A DNA stretch of 64,000 nucleotides from Musa acuminata AAA Group. Its lineage: Eukaryota > Streptophyta > Magnoliopsida > Zingiberales > Musaceae. Under the pieces are notes generated by a model. The model made no database searches. It had not been told where the DNA came from and saw nothing but the letters and a program-made list of their open reading frames with translations. Of this stretch, positions 24,847 to 36,939 are shown piece after piece. The stretch covers positions 12,727,001 to 12,791,000 of the forward strand of contig NC_088356.1 of the NCBI RefSeq assembly GCF_036884655.1. Direction: 5' to 3'. The number at the start of each line of letters is the position of its first letter. The first letter of the stretch is position 1. The position numbers and the translations under genes were made by a program.

Positions 24847-26175
24847 CGAGGGGGGGTTGTGGGGGGGCGATGAATTAGTGCTTTCGATAAAAATGTTAGT
24901 TTTAGAAAATCTTCATTCAATGAAAATGATAATGAAAGAGTGGTTGACTTAGAGAAAGTGAACTAAGCAATTAACTCAGAATGTAATAGCAATGAAATGC
25001 AAAAAGTAAGTGCAAACCATATTTATAGTGATTCATCGTCATGACCTACGTCCACTCCCGATTCCTCCTTCGTTAAGGCCATCGATATCCACAAACAGTC
25101 TTTCTTCAATGGATGAAGACCAACTATCATTTTACAACCTTTTCTCCTTTTCACGGGTTTAGGAGACAATCTTTAGAAGCCACTTACCCCTCTTTTAAAC
25201 TGAAATCAATACTTAGAGCTAGAGAAGGGGAAATCTCACAAGATTGTAATAGTGTTTTTTTTTTTTTTTTGTTCTCAATTGATGTGTTAATCGAGCAGGG
25301 ATGAGTGAGGTATTTATAGGCTCCAAATGGATTCAAATTTGGAGCCAAAACAGTCTCGTCCCGAGTTTTTGGGGTATTGACAATACTACCGTAATTATTG
25401 GGTAGTACCACTGCCATTGTTGGGTGATACCACTGCTTGTCAGTTTGACACTAGGCGGTACCACCACCTAATATGACACTGACACTAGGCGGTACCACCG
25501 CCTAACATAGTCTAGGAGACTATGTTTAGACAGTACCACCACCAGTTTGGGTGTTACCACTGCTAGTCTGGGTGGTCCTGTAGGGAAATATAGGGTGACA
25601 TCACATGCATAGCGGAAGAACAGAAAAAACAAAAACCTTAAATTTTTTAAAAAGGTGTTCATCGTAGTACGAAAATTGGTGCATAAAATAAGCGAAACTT
25701 AAAACCACACATGAGATTGTTGTGTTACCCAGGGAGATTGTATATCCCTGAATCCCTGCAGATCTGTAAGAGAGGATGAAGGAGGCTAAGCGTTCTCCTC
25801 TCTAGCGGTGATTCACACAGCATGACTGCGACGATGCTCCTCAAATCGCTACCTAAATCTTCACACCTGCTATCTGAGGAGGAAAATGAGGGAGGAGAAT
25901 AGGAGGTGGCAACCAAGAAACCTCTAGCCTATGAGTGTTTTATTCCCTCATATTTATAGAGGCCCTCTGTCAACTTAACCCTAATGAATCCTGCCCTATT
26001 ATGTATTGGATCTTCATCCAACTACCCAAGCTACTTAGATTAGTGGATCTCTATCCAATAATCTCTCATTGGCTCTCATTAGATCTCATTCGTAGGATCC
26101 AATTGCATAACTGAAAACGTAGATTAGATAACAAACTCATCAATTGATTTCATCATCAAAATATGAGATTCAACA
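24847..26175 (-). repeat. 3' LTR of Copia element C, interrupted
   Basis: It begins near a G-rich tract (24850-24867) and ends at GATTCAACA (26175). The sequence just beyond reads AGGGGGAGAT on the minus strand, a polypurine tract. TATA (TATTTATA, about 25309) and the GGTACCACC cluster (about 25385-25570) are present. A fragment of a second LTR family interrupts it at about 25579-26104. Confidence 0.75.
25579..26104 (-). repeat. Inverted fragment of LTR family 2
   Basis: The reverse complement matches about 34562-35095: the GATCCAATA/AGGGTTAAGTTGA block, the TATAAATA region and the TGATGTCACCCTATATTTCCCTACA-like end (written here in pieces). It begins TGTAGGGAAATATAGGG. It sits inside the Copia C LTR, so it inserted or was joined there later. 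Confidence 0.75.
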
Positions 26176-29135
26176 ATCTCCCCCTATTTGATGATGACAA
26201 TCAATTGATGACAGAGTTTAAACTAAATTCCTCCTATCAATACGTCTTATTGATTGAAACTTGGAATTCAGAAAATCATACAATGTTTTAAAATATAAAA
26301 GTACATCCTACCATGCATAATTCAACTCATCATCATATCTTCTTCTCCTTTGTCACCAACAAAAAGGAAAAGTGCATTTAGTAAAGTTTTGAGATATGCA
26401 AGTTTTACAACATACAAGCTAACAATAATTTTGAGATGTGCAAGTTAATAATTTTTTACTTCTTGAGATGGGCAAGATAATACTTTTGCTTCTCTTGAGA
26501 TTGTAAACTAGCAATTCTTACTTCTTTTTTGAGATAAGTTTACAAGTTTTGCTTCTTAATATGTGTAAGCTAGCACTTTTCTCATTTTTTTTGCGATGTA
26601 CAAGCTAGAAATTTTTACAAGTTTACAAGTTTTTGCTTCTTCTTGAATTGTGAAAGCTAGCAAATCTTTCTCCCCATTTATCATAGTCAAAAAGATAGAA
26701 GAAGAGTGAAATAATATAATGGTGCAATTCATTTCTCTTTACATCAATTATCAAATCATCACATGAAATATATCAAGAAAAATTAACTTGGTGTTGAGAT
26801 ATACAATTCATAAATACAAAGGAATTATACATAATAAAAATCATGTCATGAAAGATATGAATACCAAAAAATATGATTCATTTTGATATATCTTCTCTCA
26901 AATAATCAAAAAGAAATCTTAGGAGATCAAATAGGAAAAAGATCTTCAAAAGAAATTTTAAGTCATGAATTCTGAGAAATCAAGAGAAAAATCATGATTT
27001 ATTTGATAAATATTCTATTTAATAAAATACAAAAATCATTCAAAAATAAAAAATAAGCAATCTTGATTCATATAAAGAAAATCTCAAGTTATGATTCCGA
27101 GAATTCAAGATCATGATATAGATAAAACTCATTCAAATTCAAATCATCAAATCATCAAAATTACTTTCTTAATTCAAGAGATAACATAAAATAGATTCAT
27201 CACTAAGAATCACTTATTGAAAAATTAAAAAGCTTTAGAGATATTTTCAAGAAAAATGCATTCTCCCCTTTTTGTTTCAATTTAAGTGATTTGATTTCAT
27301 ACAATCAAAACATGCATCATAGTTTAAAACTAAAAGAGCAAATTTCACCATAGAAATAATGAAGATCAATAAATCATAAATAACAAAAATCATCATTACT
27401 TCAAATCATCATGCATAATTAAATCATCAAGCATGATTTAAGCATAAAGCATTTTTAAAATTATTTTATTTCGGCTAGAGAGCTTTGTGAAATCTGTTGG
27501 ATCTCTGGTCATAAGCCTTGAGCATTCATAATAAATAAATCATCGTTTACTCCTAGTTTTCAATTTTAGAGATGTCTACAAGAAGAGTCGGTTTCTTCCA
27601 GGTTCCCATTTAGCTTTGGGTCGCTCATGATTAGATCTATCTATTTTGATTTTTGGCATAAGGTCATTTATGGTTCCTTTAGAAACCCAAACTAATTTAT
27701 GCAAACTAAACTTCTTGAATGAACATTTATATGCAAAGTGTCCACACTTACAATAAAAATTACATTTGTTTTCATGAGAAACATGTAATGTAGGCCCTTT
27801 AACAAATAAAGTCAGTTTTTGTTGAGTGTTTCTACTCACAAAATCGATTCCTACTTTTCTATGTACATGACCCTTATTGGTAAGAATCATGTTTAATGAT
27901 TTACTACCAATTTTAAATTTTTCTAGTGATTGTTTTAGTAATACATTTTCATTTTTAACTAAGTCTAACTCTTTACATTTAGTGCAATGAGTTAACATGT
28001 AATTATCATGCTCATTTTTAAATTTTTTAAATTCACTAGTAATAGAAGCATGCTCCTTTTTTAACAACTTATATTTTTTACTAACTAGTTTATATTCATC
28101 AAATAAATCATGGAAAGCATCAAGCAATTCATTGTAAGATAAATGAGATTTGATTGAATCATTTACCTTATCGTTGAAAGCCATTAAGGCATAGTTCGCC
28201 ACCTCACCTTTGATGGTTTGCTCCTCATCTTCAGATGTACTCGATTCATCCTATATCACCTTGAAAGCTTTCTTCTTCTTTGGCAGCTTCTTGGATTTAT
28301 AGCAAATTGTTGTGTCATTTTTAAGTTCATTTTTAGAATGTCTTTTTCATAAACTTTTAAATTTTTTTTATTAAAAGTTCTATGTCATCATCACTTGAGC
28401 TTTCTCTCAAGTGGTCTTCTATTGTTCGAAGTGTCAAATCCTTCATGTTCTTTGGAAGGTAGTCCTCATGTTGATCTTGTTCAAGACAAGTCATTTCATA
28501 GGTTATTAAAGACCTTCTTCAAGTGGAAAATTATTTAGGTCATTCGCTTCTTGTGTTGCCGTTACTTTTGGATCCTAAATTTTTGGAAGATATCTTAGAA
28601 TTTTATTTATAAGTTCAAGGTTAGAAAAAATTTTACCAAGTATTTTTAAACTATTGATGACATCCGTAAAATGGGTGTACATGTCAATAATAGTTTCGCT
28701 TGGCTTCATACGAAATAATTCAAAATCATGCATCAAAAGATTAATTTTAGAATCTTTAACTCTATTCATGTGTAATTTCAAGAGTATGTCAAATCTCATA
28801 TATAGTTTCGTAAATAGAAACTTGATTAAATTTATTTTTGTCTAAGGCATAAAACAAAACGTTCATCGCTTTAACATTCAAAGAAAAAGTTTTCTTCTCC
28901 AAATCATTCTATTTGTTCATTGGATTAGAAAACTTTCAAAAATTATTTTTAATGATATTCCATAAATTAAAATCTAATGAAAACAAAAAAACTCTCATTC
29001 GAGTTTTCCAATACGTGTAGTCCGTCCCATTGAACATAGGAGGATGAATGATAGAGAATCCCCTCTTAAAAGCTGAAAAAAGTTATCTTTCTTAGGTATT
29101 AAACCAAACAGAGAGAAATTGACTCTGATACCAAT
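26176..29135 (-). mobile_element. Internal region of Copia element C, pol deleted
   Basis: Bounded by the polypurine tract at 26176-26185 and a near-perfect initiator-Met primer site (AATTGGTATCAGAGTC on the minus strand) next to 29135. It keeps gag pieces (about 29040-27576), but no pol or envelope-like ORF was found. The 26.2-27.5 kb part is AT-rich with stretches resembling the noncoding parts of elements A and B. Confidence 0.75.
27576..29040 (-). pseudogene. Copia SIRE-type gag remnant (element C)
   Basis: The C-terminal piece (28202-27576) has a coiled coil and CNFYCKCGHFAYKC, with the same unusual knuckle spacing as element A. The middle piece (28799-28575) has FELFRMKPSETIIDMYTHFT. 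N-terminal traces lie up to about 29040. Frameshifts and stops break it into at least three parts. Confidence 0.8.
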
Positions 29136-29529
29136 TGTTAGAATCGTGAATGGACACTAAGTGGGGGGGGGATAAATTAGTGCTTATATAAAATTATGTT
29201 AATTTGGAAATTCGATGAAAATTGATATCGGAAAGATGTTAACTTAAAAACACTTTCCTAAGCATAGTGAAAGTAAGAAATCAGTTTACAATAAATGTAA
29301 ACTAGATTTATAGTGGTTCGATTGTCATGACCTACATCCACTCTCAATTCATCTTCACTCGAGGCCATCGGCTTCTACTACTGATCTTCTTTCAACGGGC
29401 AAAGACCAACTACCATTTTACACCCTTTTTTCTTCTTTTCACAAGTTTAGGAGATAACCTATACAACCACTTATATCTCTCTTAAACTTCACCCAGCACT
29501 TAAGATATTCCTCTCAATGCATAAGATAT
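29136..29529 (-). repeat. Truncated 5' LTR of Copia element C
   Basis: It starts TGTTAGAATCGTG, with a 9-G run (29163-29171) and the usual TTTATAGTGGTTCGATTGTCATGACC block. After about 29529 it gives way to a short sequence shared, inverted, with the region near 32080-32115. Confidence 0.65.
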
Positions 29530-29912
29530 TCTAATGCTAGCTGTTGCTGATCTGAATAAGATCATGGTTAGATTGATGCACCTACTGAATCATTTTCCAT
29601 CAAACACCTGCATGTATTAAGATGGTAGGTAAGCTAACCAAGTTGACTTGGCCATGGAAGTTAATCTTGCACAATACATTATGCCGGCCTATTAGAAGCA
29701 GACATATTAATTTCATCATATATCATGTAGTTTTGTTTTATATATTATCATCACTATCAAGTTTGAATTCAAAATTTGATTCTGCTTCAGCCACTTTAAG
29801 ATCATAATGACAACAGCAGCTACAGTGAACGCACAAGCAGCAAACTGGAAAGCCCTCCATCTGAATGAACAGCAGTTGCACCATGAAAGCCTTCTCCATC
29901 CACATCATGAAG

Positions 29913-30443
29913 TTAAGTAGGTTTCAGGTCCTGAAACATGGACTCCCACCTGGTCTCCTCTCCGCTGCTCCCTCGGTAGCTGTCCTCTTTTCTGTCCTTA
30001 CTCTCCTTATAGGCCATGGCTTGTGGTGCCCTATAAAGCGTCACCCTCCCTTGCTTGATACGCGACATCCTCTTGTTCCTCTTCAACATATCACTCTTCG
30101 GCCCTCCTCCATCGAAGAAGGACGACCTCGGGACGACGACGATGGGCGAAGCGTCATGATTGATGAACGACCGGAAGTACCTCGCGATGCAATTCTTGGT
30201 CTTGGTGACAGCGACGAGAAGCAAAGAGACGGGGCGCGACGACGACTTTGTCTTACCCCTTTTGGCTAGCTTAAGCATCTCGAGCCTGTGCTTAGCAATG
30301 GAGATGCCCATGCTCTGAAGGAACTCGTGGTCGAAGTGCGCAACATCGTCCTCCTCGAGCTCGTTGCTCGCTAGGAGCAGCGAGTACTCGCAGACGAGGT
30401 CGGGATCGAGGTTGGTTTGAAGAAGCCAGGAGTACCAGTCCAT
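29913..30443 (-). CDS. Small SAM-domain protein
   Basis: An intact frame of 176 residues from the ATG at 30443; an in-frame upstream Met at 30536 would add a Pro/Thr-rich 31 residues, but the start MDWYSWLLQTNLDPDLVCEY matches the usual beginning of this plant family. Residues about 3-62 form a sterile alpha motif, with the helix pattern LASNELEEDDVAHFDHEFLQ and SMGISIAKHRLEMLKLA. The rest is basic and Ser-rich, with no known domain. SAM domains mediate protein-protein, or sometimes RNA, binding; the role here is unknown. It stands as the only host gene inside the retrotransposon nest. No intron is evident. Confidence 0.8.
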   Translation of the reverse strand: MDWYSWLLQTNLDPDLVCEYSLLLASNELEEDDVAHFDHEFLQSMGISIAKHRLEMLKLAKRGKTKSSSRPVSLLLVAVTKTKNCIARYFRSFINHDASPIVVVPRSSFFDGGGPKSDMLKRNKRMSRIKQGRVTLYRAPQAMAYKESKDRKEDSYRGSSGEETRWESMFQDLKPT

Positions 30444-30659
30444 GGCGTCGTCGTTGGTGTCTCGAGTACTTGAGGGGGGATGAGGCGGAGTGGTTATATG
30501 GATTGAGGGAGGAACAGTAAGGGGGAGGCTCTGCAAGCCAAGGGTTTAGCCGTTCAATGAAGTTGGTGGGCTCATTGGATTTATATTGCTTGGTTGGATG
30601 GTCGTGTTGGTAGAAATGAAGGCAAGTTGGTGGGAGGAAGTAAGGTGAGGTTGCCCAGT

Positions 30660-31085
30660 GTTCTCATAAAAGCATTCTTAGAACTTATGTGAGACCATGG
30701 ATACATGGAGTCTCTATATCACTTCACCAAACCATTACAAAATATATCCCTTTCATCATAACTCAATAAAATATTGGAGTTTAGTTAGAGGATCAGTTAC
30801 CTATCCTACACCTTTTGAATGCATGAATTCCCTATACTCGTGTATTATCTTACAATCCTAAAAGTGTATACCTTTATATACTACACATTTTGTGGAAAGG
30901 TGACAATATATTGAAGAAAAGCTTCTTGGATTTTGTTACAAGAGATAAAAGATAGGAAGAATTATTGAAGAAGCTATATTGCATTCATATATTCTCTTCC
31001 TATTTATACAGGTTGAGACGAAGGATTTTCCTCAATAGAGTAGAGAGATTTTCTCATACAGTTAGGAAAATTTTATCTGCTATCA
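30660..31085 (-). repeat. Probable 3' LTR of a Copia element
   Basis: On the minus strand, GTGGGGG (polypurine) is followed by TATGATAGC just after the end of the RNase H coding remnant, and a short LTR-like stretch with TATAAATAGG (near 31003-31012) follows. The outer end is approximate. Confidence 0.5.
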
Positions 31086-32037
31086 TACCCCCACAAAATG
31101 ATGCACCTATCAAAGATATCAATCTTGGATCGATGCAATGCAAAAAGTTTACGAGCGAGAGGCTTCATGAGTGAGTCGGCTAATTGATCAGTCATATGCA
31201 CATGAGAAACATGAAATTGACGGCGGACAAATTGATCTCGCATAAAGTGGAAGTCGATAGCAATATGTTTCATACGAGAGTGGAACACCGGATTAGCGCA
31301 TAGATAGGTATCTCCGACATTATCATAATATATTGTAGGAGTGGAATTGATGTTGAGTTCCTTGAACAGATTTGTGACCCAATTAAGTTCTGCAGTGGCA
31401 GTGGCGATGACATGGTATTCAGCTTTAGTTATAAACCATGCAATTATCTTTTGTTTCTTAGAACAAAAACTAATTGGATTAGTACCAAGGAAGAAATATA
31501 CCCCGATATGGATGTTCTATCATCAAAGTTGCCTACTCAATCGACATAGGTAAAGGCATGAAGATGAAGTGAAGAGTGTTTACGAAGAAAGAGACCATGA
31601 TTAAGGGTCCCTTTAAGATATCGCAGGATTCGTTTGACCATAGACCAATGCATAATAGACGGCTTCTACATAAACTATGATAATTTATTGACTACAAAAG
31701 AGATGTTTGGATGGGTGAGAGCTAAGTACTGTAACGAGTCAACAACTTGTCGATAATGAGTGGGTTCCATAGTAGGACTTCCATCAGATATTTTGAGAGA
31801 GCCACTAGCAAAGAAAGGAGTTAGAACCGCATTTGCGTTCTGCATGTTTATCTTTGATAATGAATCTTGAATATACTTTCTTTGTGATAGAAAGAGACAT
31901 GAAGATGTGAATATAGCTTCTACGCCCAGAAAATAGTTCAAGGGTCCTAGATCTTTAAGTGAGAATCGATCTGCCAACTGCTTGATGAATGCTTGGATGT
32001 CTCTGGGATTGTTGCCTATGACAATAATGTCATCCAC
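31073..32037 (-). pseudogene. Copia reverse transcriptase / RNase H remnant
   Basis: The piece 32037-31675 has MDDIIVIGNNPRDIQAFIKQ and the SLKDLGPLNYFLGVE motif of Copia reverse transcriptase, then QYLALTHPNISFVVNKLS. Between 31675 and 31290 traces of RNase H (AEYHVIATATAELNWV) are broken by stops. The piece 31288-31073 has FHSRMKHIAIDFHFMRDQ and ADSLMKPLARK, the C-terminal RNase H end. The direction agrees with the 3' LTR at 30.66-31.09 kb. Confidence 0.85.
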
Positions 32038-32116
32038 ATATACTAGAATATATATTGCCTTGATCTGAATATCTTATGTGTTCTTATTCAGATCAGCAAT
32101 AGCTAGCATTAGAAAT

Positions 32117-32440
32117 TGGTGTGTCTAATCCTTCATTGCATTGTCCTCTTCGATGTATTGCTCAATCGACATGTTGACTCTGTAACTTTCGATCTCCTTG
32201 GCATAATGTTCGATCTCCGATGCTCGAACTCATGACACGAAGTCCTTCTGCCGGCATGTCGACCAATCCTCCGGCCCGACGTCTAATCTCCTAACATATT
32301 CAACTCGGACCCAACGTTTAATTCCTCCTTTGTCAATCAATTTGTCTCTCGTTAATCGAAGCTAGTCTTGCATCACTAAAAATGCAGATTAGATCACAAA
32401 TTCATCAATTGATTTCATCATCAAAATTCGAGATCCAACA
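32117..32440 (-). repeat. Copia SIRE-type LTR fragment
   Basis: Homologous to the last 300 bp of the LTRs above (TCAATCGACATGTTGAC, the CTCCGGCCCGACGTC block, ending GAGATCCAACA at 32440). Directly after it the second LTR family starts. Confidence 0.65.
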
Positions 32441-35400
32441 ATAGGTGCCCTACAAGCTAATCATGTGAGTAATGACACATGTGACATGACACATAGTCTT
32501 TTTTACTTATTATTATTATATTTTTTAAATTTATATTATTTAATGTATATATATATATTGTAATGTTCATATATATGTGCAATAAGAATCGGATCGTGAT
32601 GAGATCACGATAATGAGACCGATTCACCTTTAAACATAAATCATTAATAATCCTGGCTATAGGTTACTCAAGAGGGACATCACGATTATCGGAAAGACTA
32701 GTGTGTTGCTTACCTATCCAAATAATTGAGGCGGCTGGTCTCATAGTTGCTCGTGTGGGGACACTAGGGTTATAATGCAGGTGCTCATTGGAGAATGAGT
32801 TCACTAATTGATCCACTCATGGAATGCTAGATGGTTGATGATACTCCATTGTTAGAGAGCGATTTCATCATCTTAGTTGTGTACTTGGTCCTTAGACTTG
32901 AGAGACTAAGGATGTCCTGTATAAGTACTTCATTCTTTGATATTAGACTTAGAGGTTTGGAAGTTCCGGATCTAGTACAACCAATTATCGGGAGTGGCAG
33001 CCAACCTTACGAGAGTTATTGAGTGTCGATAGAGGATCATCCGCTCTCAATATCATGAGGAACTATAGGTACATTGTAACTAAGAATGGATAGGTTCAAA
33101 GGATTGGATTCCCATGTATCGTCTAGGGACTGCAGCATAGTAGCATAATACATCTATAGTCAATGAGTCGAGTGAATTATTGTGGAGGCAATAATTCACT
33201 GAGCCAGAGGAGTTCTGATAAGTATGACTCACGGCTAGCTCGATATTGGGCCTAGAGGGTTATACACATATAATAGGTGTTGCGACAAGTAGAGATTCGG
33301 ATATGAGATATCCGTCAGAGCCCCTATCTTATTAGATATCTAATAAACTCATAAATTATTAGATCCTATGGATTAGATCTTGTGGATGAGATCCAATAAA
33401 AATTAATAAGAGATTATTGGATAGAAATCAACTAATCTAATACTTGGGTAGTTAGATGGAGATCCAATTCTAGTCATAGGTGCTATGCAAGCCAATAATG
33501 TGAGTGATGGCACATATGACATGACTCGTAATTTTTTTGCTTATTATTATTATGATATTTTTTACTTTATATTGCTTGTTCTTAAATATATTATAATATC
33601 CATAGATTTGTGCATTGGGAATTAGATCGTGATGAGATCATGATAATGAGATCGATTCACCTTTAAACACAGACCCTAAATAATCCTTGTCATAGGTTAC
33701 TCGAGAGGGATATCGAGATAACTAGATAAACTAGTATGTTATTTACCCATCAATATGATGGAGGTGACTAGTCTCATAGCTGCTCGTGTGAGGACCCTAG
33801 GGTTACAATGCAAGTAGTTATTAGAGAATGAGTTCACTAATTGATCCGCTCATGAAATGTTGGATGGTTGATGATACTTTATTATCAGACAACGATTTTG
33901 TCATCATAGTAGTGTACTTAGTCTTTAAACTTGAGATACTAAGGATGTCCTGTATGAGTACTCTACTCTTTGATACCATAGTAATATGTTTAGAAGTTTC
34001 ATAACTAGTATAATTGATTATCGGGAGTGACAGCCAACCTTACGAGGGCTATTGAGTGTCGATAAAGGATCATCTACTCTCGTATCATGAGAAGAATATC
34101 TCATGTATTCTTGCTTAGACAAATCCTTACCTAAAGTCATTCGAATTGAGATAGAAAGAGTTCTCTATGGAGAATCTAATTAGAGCGAGACTCGAGGAGA
34201 AATCATATGGGTCTGACAGCACTATGCCCAATATACGGTCTCTGTGATATTATATGGATGAAGGACTACAGCTACATAGTAACTGAGGATAGATAGGTCC
34301 AAAGGATTGGATTCTCATGTATCGTCTAGGGACTGCGACGTAGTGACCTAGTATGTCCAAAGTTGATGAGTCGAGTGAATTATTATAAAGATAATAATTC
34401 ACTGGGCTAGAAGGAGTTCTGACAAGTAAGATTCATAGCCAGCTTGATATTGGGCCTAGAGGGTCACACACATATGATAGGTGTTGCAACGAGTAGAGGT
34501 TCAGATATGAAATATCCATCAGAGGCCTTATCTTAATAGATATGCAATAAGCCCCTAAATTATTGGATCCTATGGATAAGATCCAATAAGAGCCAATAAG
34601 ATATTATTGAATAGAGATCCACTAATCTAAGAGGCTTGGATAGTTGGATGGAGATCTAGTACCTAATAGGGTAGGATCCAATAGGGTTAAGTTGATAGGA
34701 GACATCTATAAATATAAGAGAACCAAGGGGTCATAAGTTAGGCTTCTTGGTTACCAACTCCTATTCTTTTCTCCCCTTCTCCTTCTTAGTTAGCAAGTGT
34801 AGAGATTTGGATAATGATTCGAGGAGTATTTTTGTTGTCCCTGTCATGTGGATCACTGTTAGAGAAGAGGACGCTTGACCCCTTCATCCTATCCTACAGA
34901 TCTGCAAGATTTTAGGGATATACGATTTTCCTAGGTAACACAACTATCTCATACGTGCTTTTTAGTTTCATAGGTTTTACGTACCAATCTTCGCATGACG
35001 ATGAACACCTTTTTGAGAAATTTAAGATTTTTATTTTCTGTTCTTCTACTACGCATATGATGTTGCCCCTAGATTTTCCTATATCTAGTACCCAATAGGG
35101 CAGGATCTATTAGGGTTAAGTTGATCAGGGGCCTTTATAAATTGGAGAGAACCAAAGGGTCATAAGCTAGGTTTATAGGTTTCCACCTCCTATTCTCCTC
35201 TCCCCATCTTATCCTTAGATAGCAGGTATGGAGATTTGGGCTGAGGAGTGTCTTCGTAACCCTTACTATGTGGATCATTGCAAAAGGGGAGGATGCTTAA
35301 CCTCCTTCATCCTCTCCCATAGATCTATAGGAATTCAGGGATATACTATCTCCCTAAGTAACATAACTATCTCATACGTGGTTTTCAATTTCATGGGTTT

Positions 35401-35490
35401 TTGTGCACCAATCTTCACACGATGACGAACACTTTTTTGAAAAATTTATGATTTTATTTATATTCTTCCGTTGTGCATATGATATGATAA
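32441..35490 (+). repeat. LTR family 2: three overlapping direct copies
   Basis: Two long copies start with TAGGTGC(C/T)(C/A)T near 32443 and 33478 and share the GAGACCGATTCACC / GAGATCGATTCACC, GAATGAGTTCACTAATTGATCC and GTGTCGATA blocks. The first stops near 33474, where the second begins. The second continues through a TATAAATATAAG region to about 35090. A third, partial copy (about 35090-35490) repeats the AGGGTTAAGTTGAT to ATGACGAACAC part. No internal coding domain was found, so these are solo or truncated LTRs that accumulated side by side. Confidence 0.7.
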
Positions 35491-35658
35491 GCACTACTGG
35501 TATCCAATACCCATATATTATCATAAGATTCTAAAAAATAGAGACTAATCATGAATACATCTGAAGCTTCTGTTTCGCCCTCTTTACAAGATACTTTTTA
35601 TAGTTTCTCTTCTAGTGCTTATCTTTGCCATAGTAGAAGCACTGACCTTTGTCTTTTG

Positions 35659-36817
35659 TGTTGAATCTCATATTTTGATAATGAAATAATTGATAATGTT
35701 ATGATCTAATTTGTGTTTTGAGTGATGTAGGACTAGCTTTGATCAAGAGAGGCAAATTGATTAAAGCAAGAAGAATAAGAAGTTGGGCTGGAATTGAACA
35801 TATCATAAGATTGGATGTCAGACCGGAGAAATGGTCTACGTGTCGGCATAAGGCTTCGTGTCATGAGTTTGGACATTGGGCCGAAGGATTAGACATTGCG
35901 CCAAGGAGATCGGAAGTTACGGGTGTCAACATGCCAATAGGACAATACGCCAAAGGAGAGGATGATGCATCAAAGGATCGGACGAAGTACTGAAAGAACC
36001 AATGACATGTCGTACAACAGATGGTTTGTGCTTTATAATGATTTATCTAGATCGAGTTAGTTTAAGTCGTAATTAAGTTGGTTTCGGATGTAACCATTCC
36101 AACTCAATTAAGGGCCCATTAGGCCTAAGTTGGGTCTGTTTTGAGCCAAGTGGAAGGCTCATTCGATCACCCAAGGTTAGATGGAATCACCAATGAGTTA
36201 GAAAAGTCAAGAACACATTTTTCTATGCTGTCAAGTGGTGGTACTGCTAGACTGGGCGGTGGTACCACCCAATGTTAGTATGTCAAGCGGTGGAATCACC
36301 AGAATGGGTGGTGGTACCACCCAGTGTCAGATCGATAGGCGGTGGTACCGCTCGTACCCTGAAAACTCGGGGATTTAAATTTTGGCTCCAAGTTTTGAAG
36401 TCATTTAGGGTCTATAAATACTTCATAAATTCCTACTTGGAATATACATGAAAAGAGATAAAAACTCTGTGATTCCAAGGTAGTAAAACTCTTTTAAGTA
36501 TAGAGTCCCTCCTCCAAGGGCTTAGTGATAGTCGTAAAGGAGCTGTGTGAGGGAACACTTATAAAAGAGGGGTGTAAAGGTTTTCTCTTGAACCTGTGAA
36601 AAGGAGAAAGAGTATAAGGGTAGTTGAACTTCGTTCATTGGAAAAAAGATCGATAGTGGAAGTCGATGGCCTTGAGTGAAAAGGAATCGGGAGTGGACGT
36701 AGGTTACGACTACTAAACTACTATAAATCGGTTTGAATTTCTATTTTGCTATTTACCTTTATTACAAACTACTTTACTTCTTCATTACTTTAGCTGCACA
36801 CTTTTACGATCCGAACA
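35659..36817 (+). repeat. Plus-strand Copia 5' LTR with intact primer site
   Basis: The LTR runs from TGTTGAATCTCAT to CCGAACA (1159 bp) and is followed by TTGGTATCAGAGCC (36819-36832), a perfect initiator-Met tRNA primer site. It is the reverse orientation of the family in elements A-C. The motif cluster (GGCGGTGGTACC, about 36235-36355) lies upstream of TATAAATA (about 36412). A short degenerate internal stretch follows to about 36940 and then the element is lost. Confidence 0.8.
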
Positions 36818-36939
36818 GTTGGTATCAGAGCCATGTTTTTATCATTTGATTTAACACCTAAGAGAAATAAGTCACTTTATCATTTGTCCTTCTATCATCA
36901 TTTTCATTCAAGTATTATTATGTGAGATTAGACTATATT

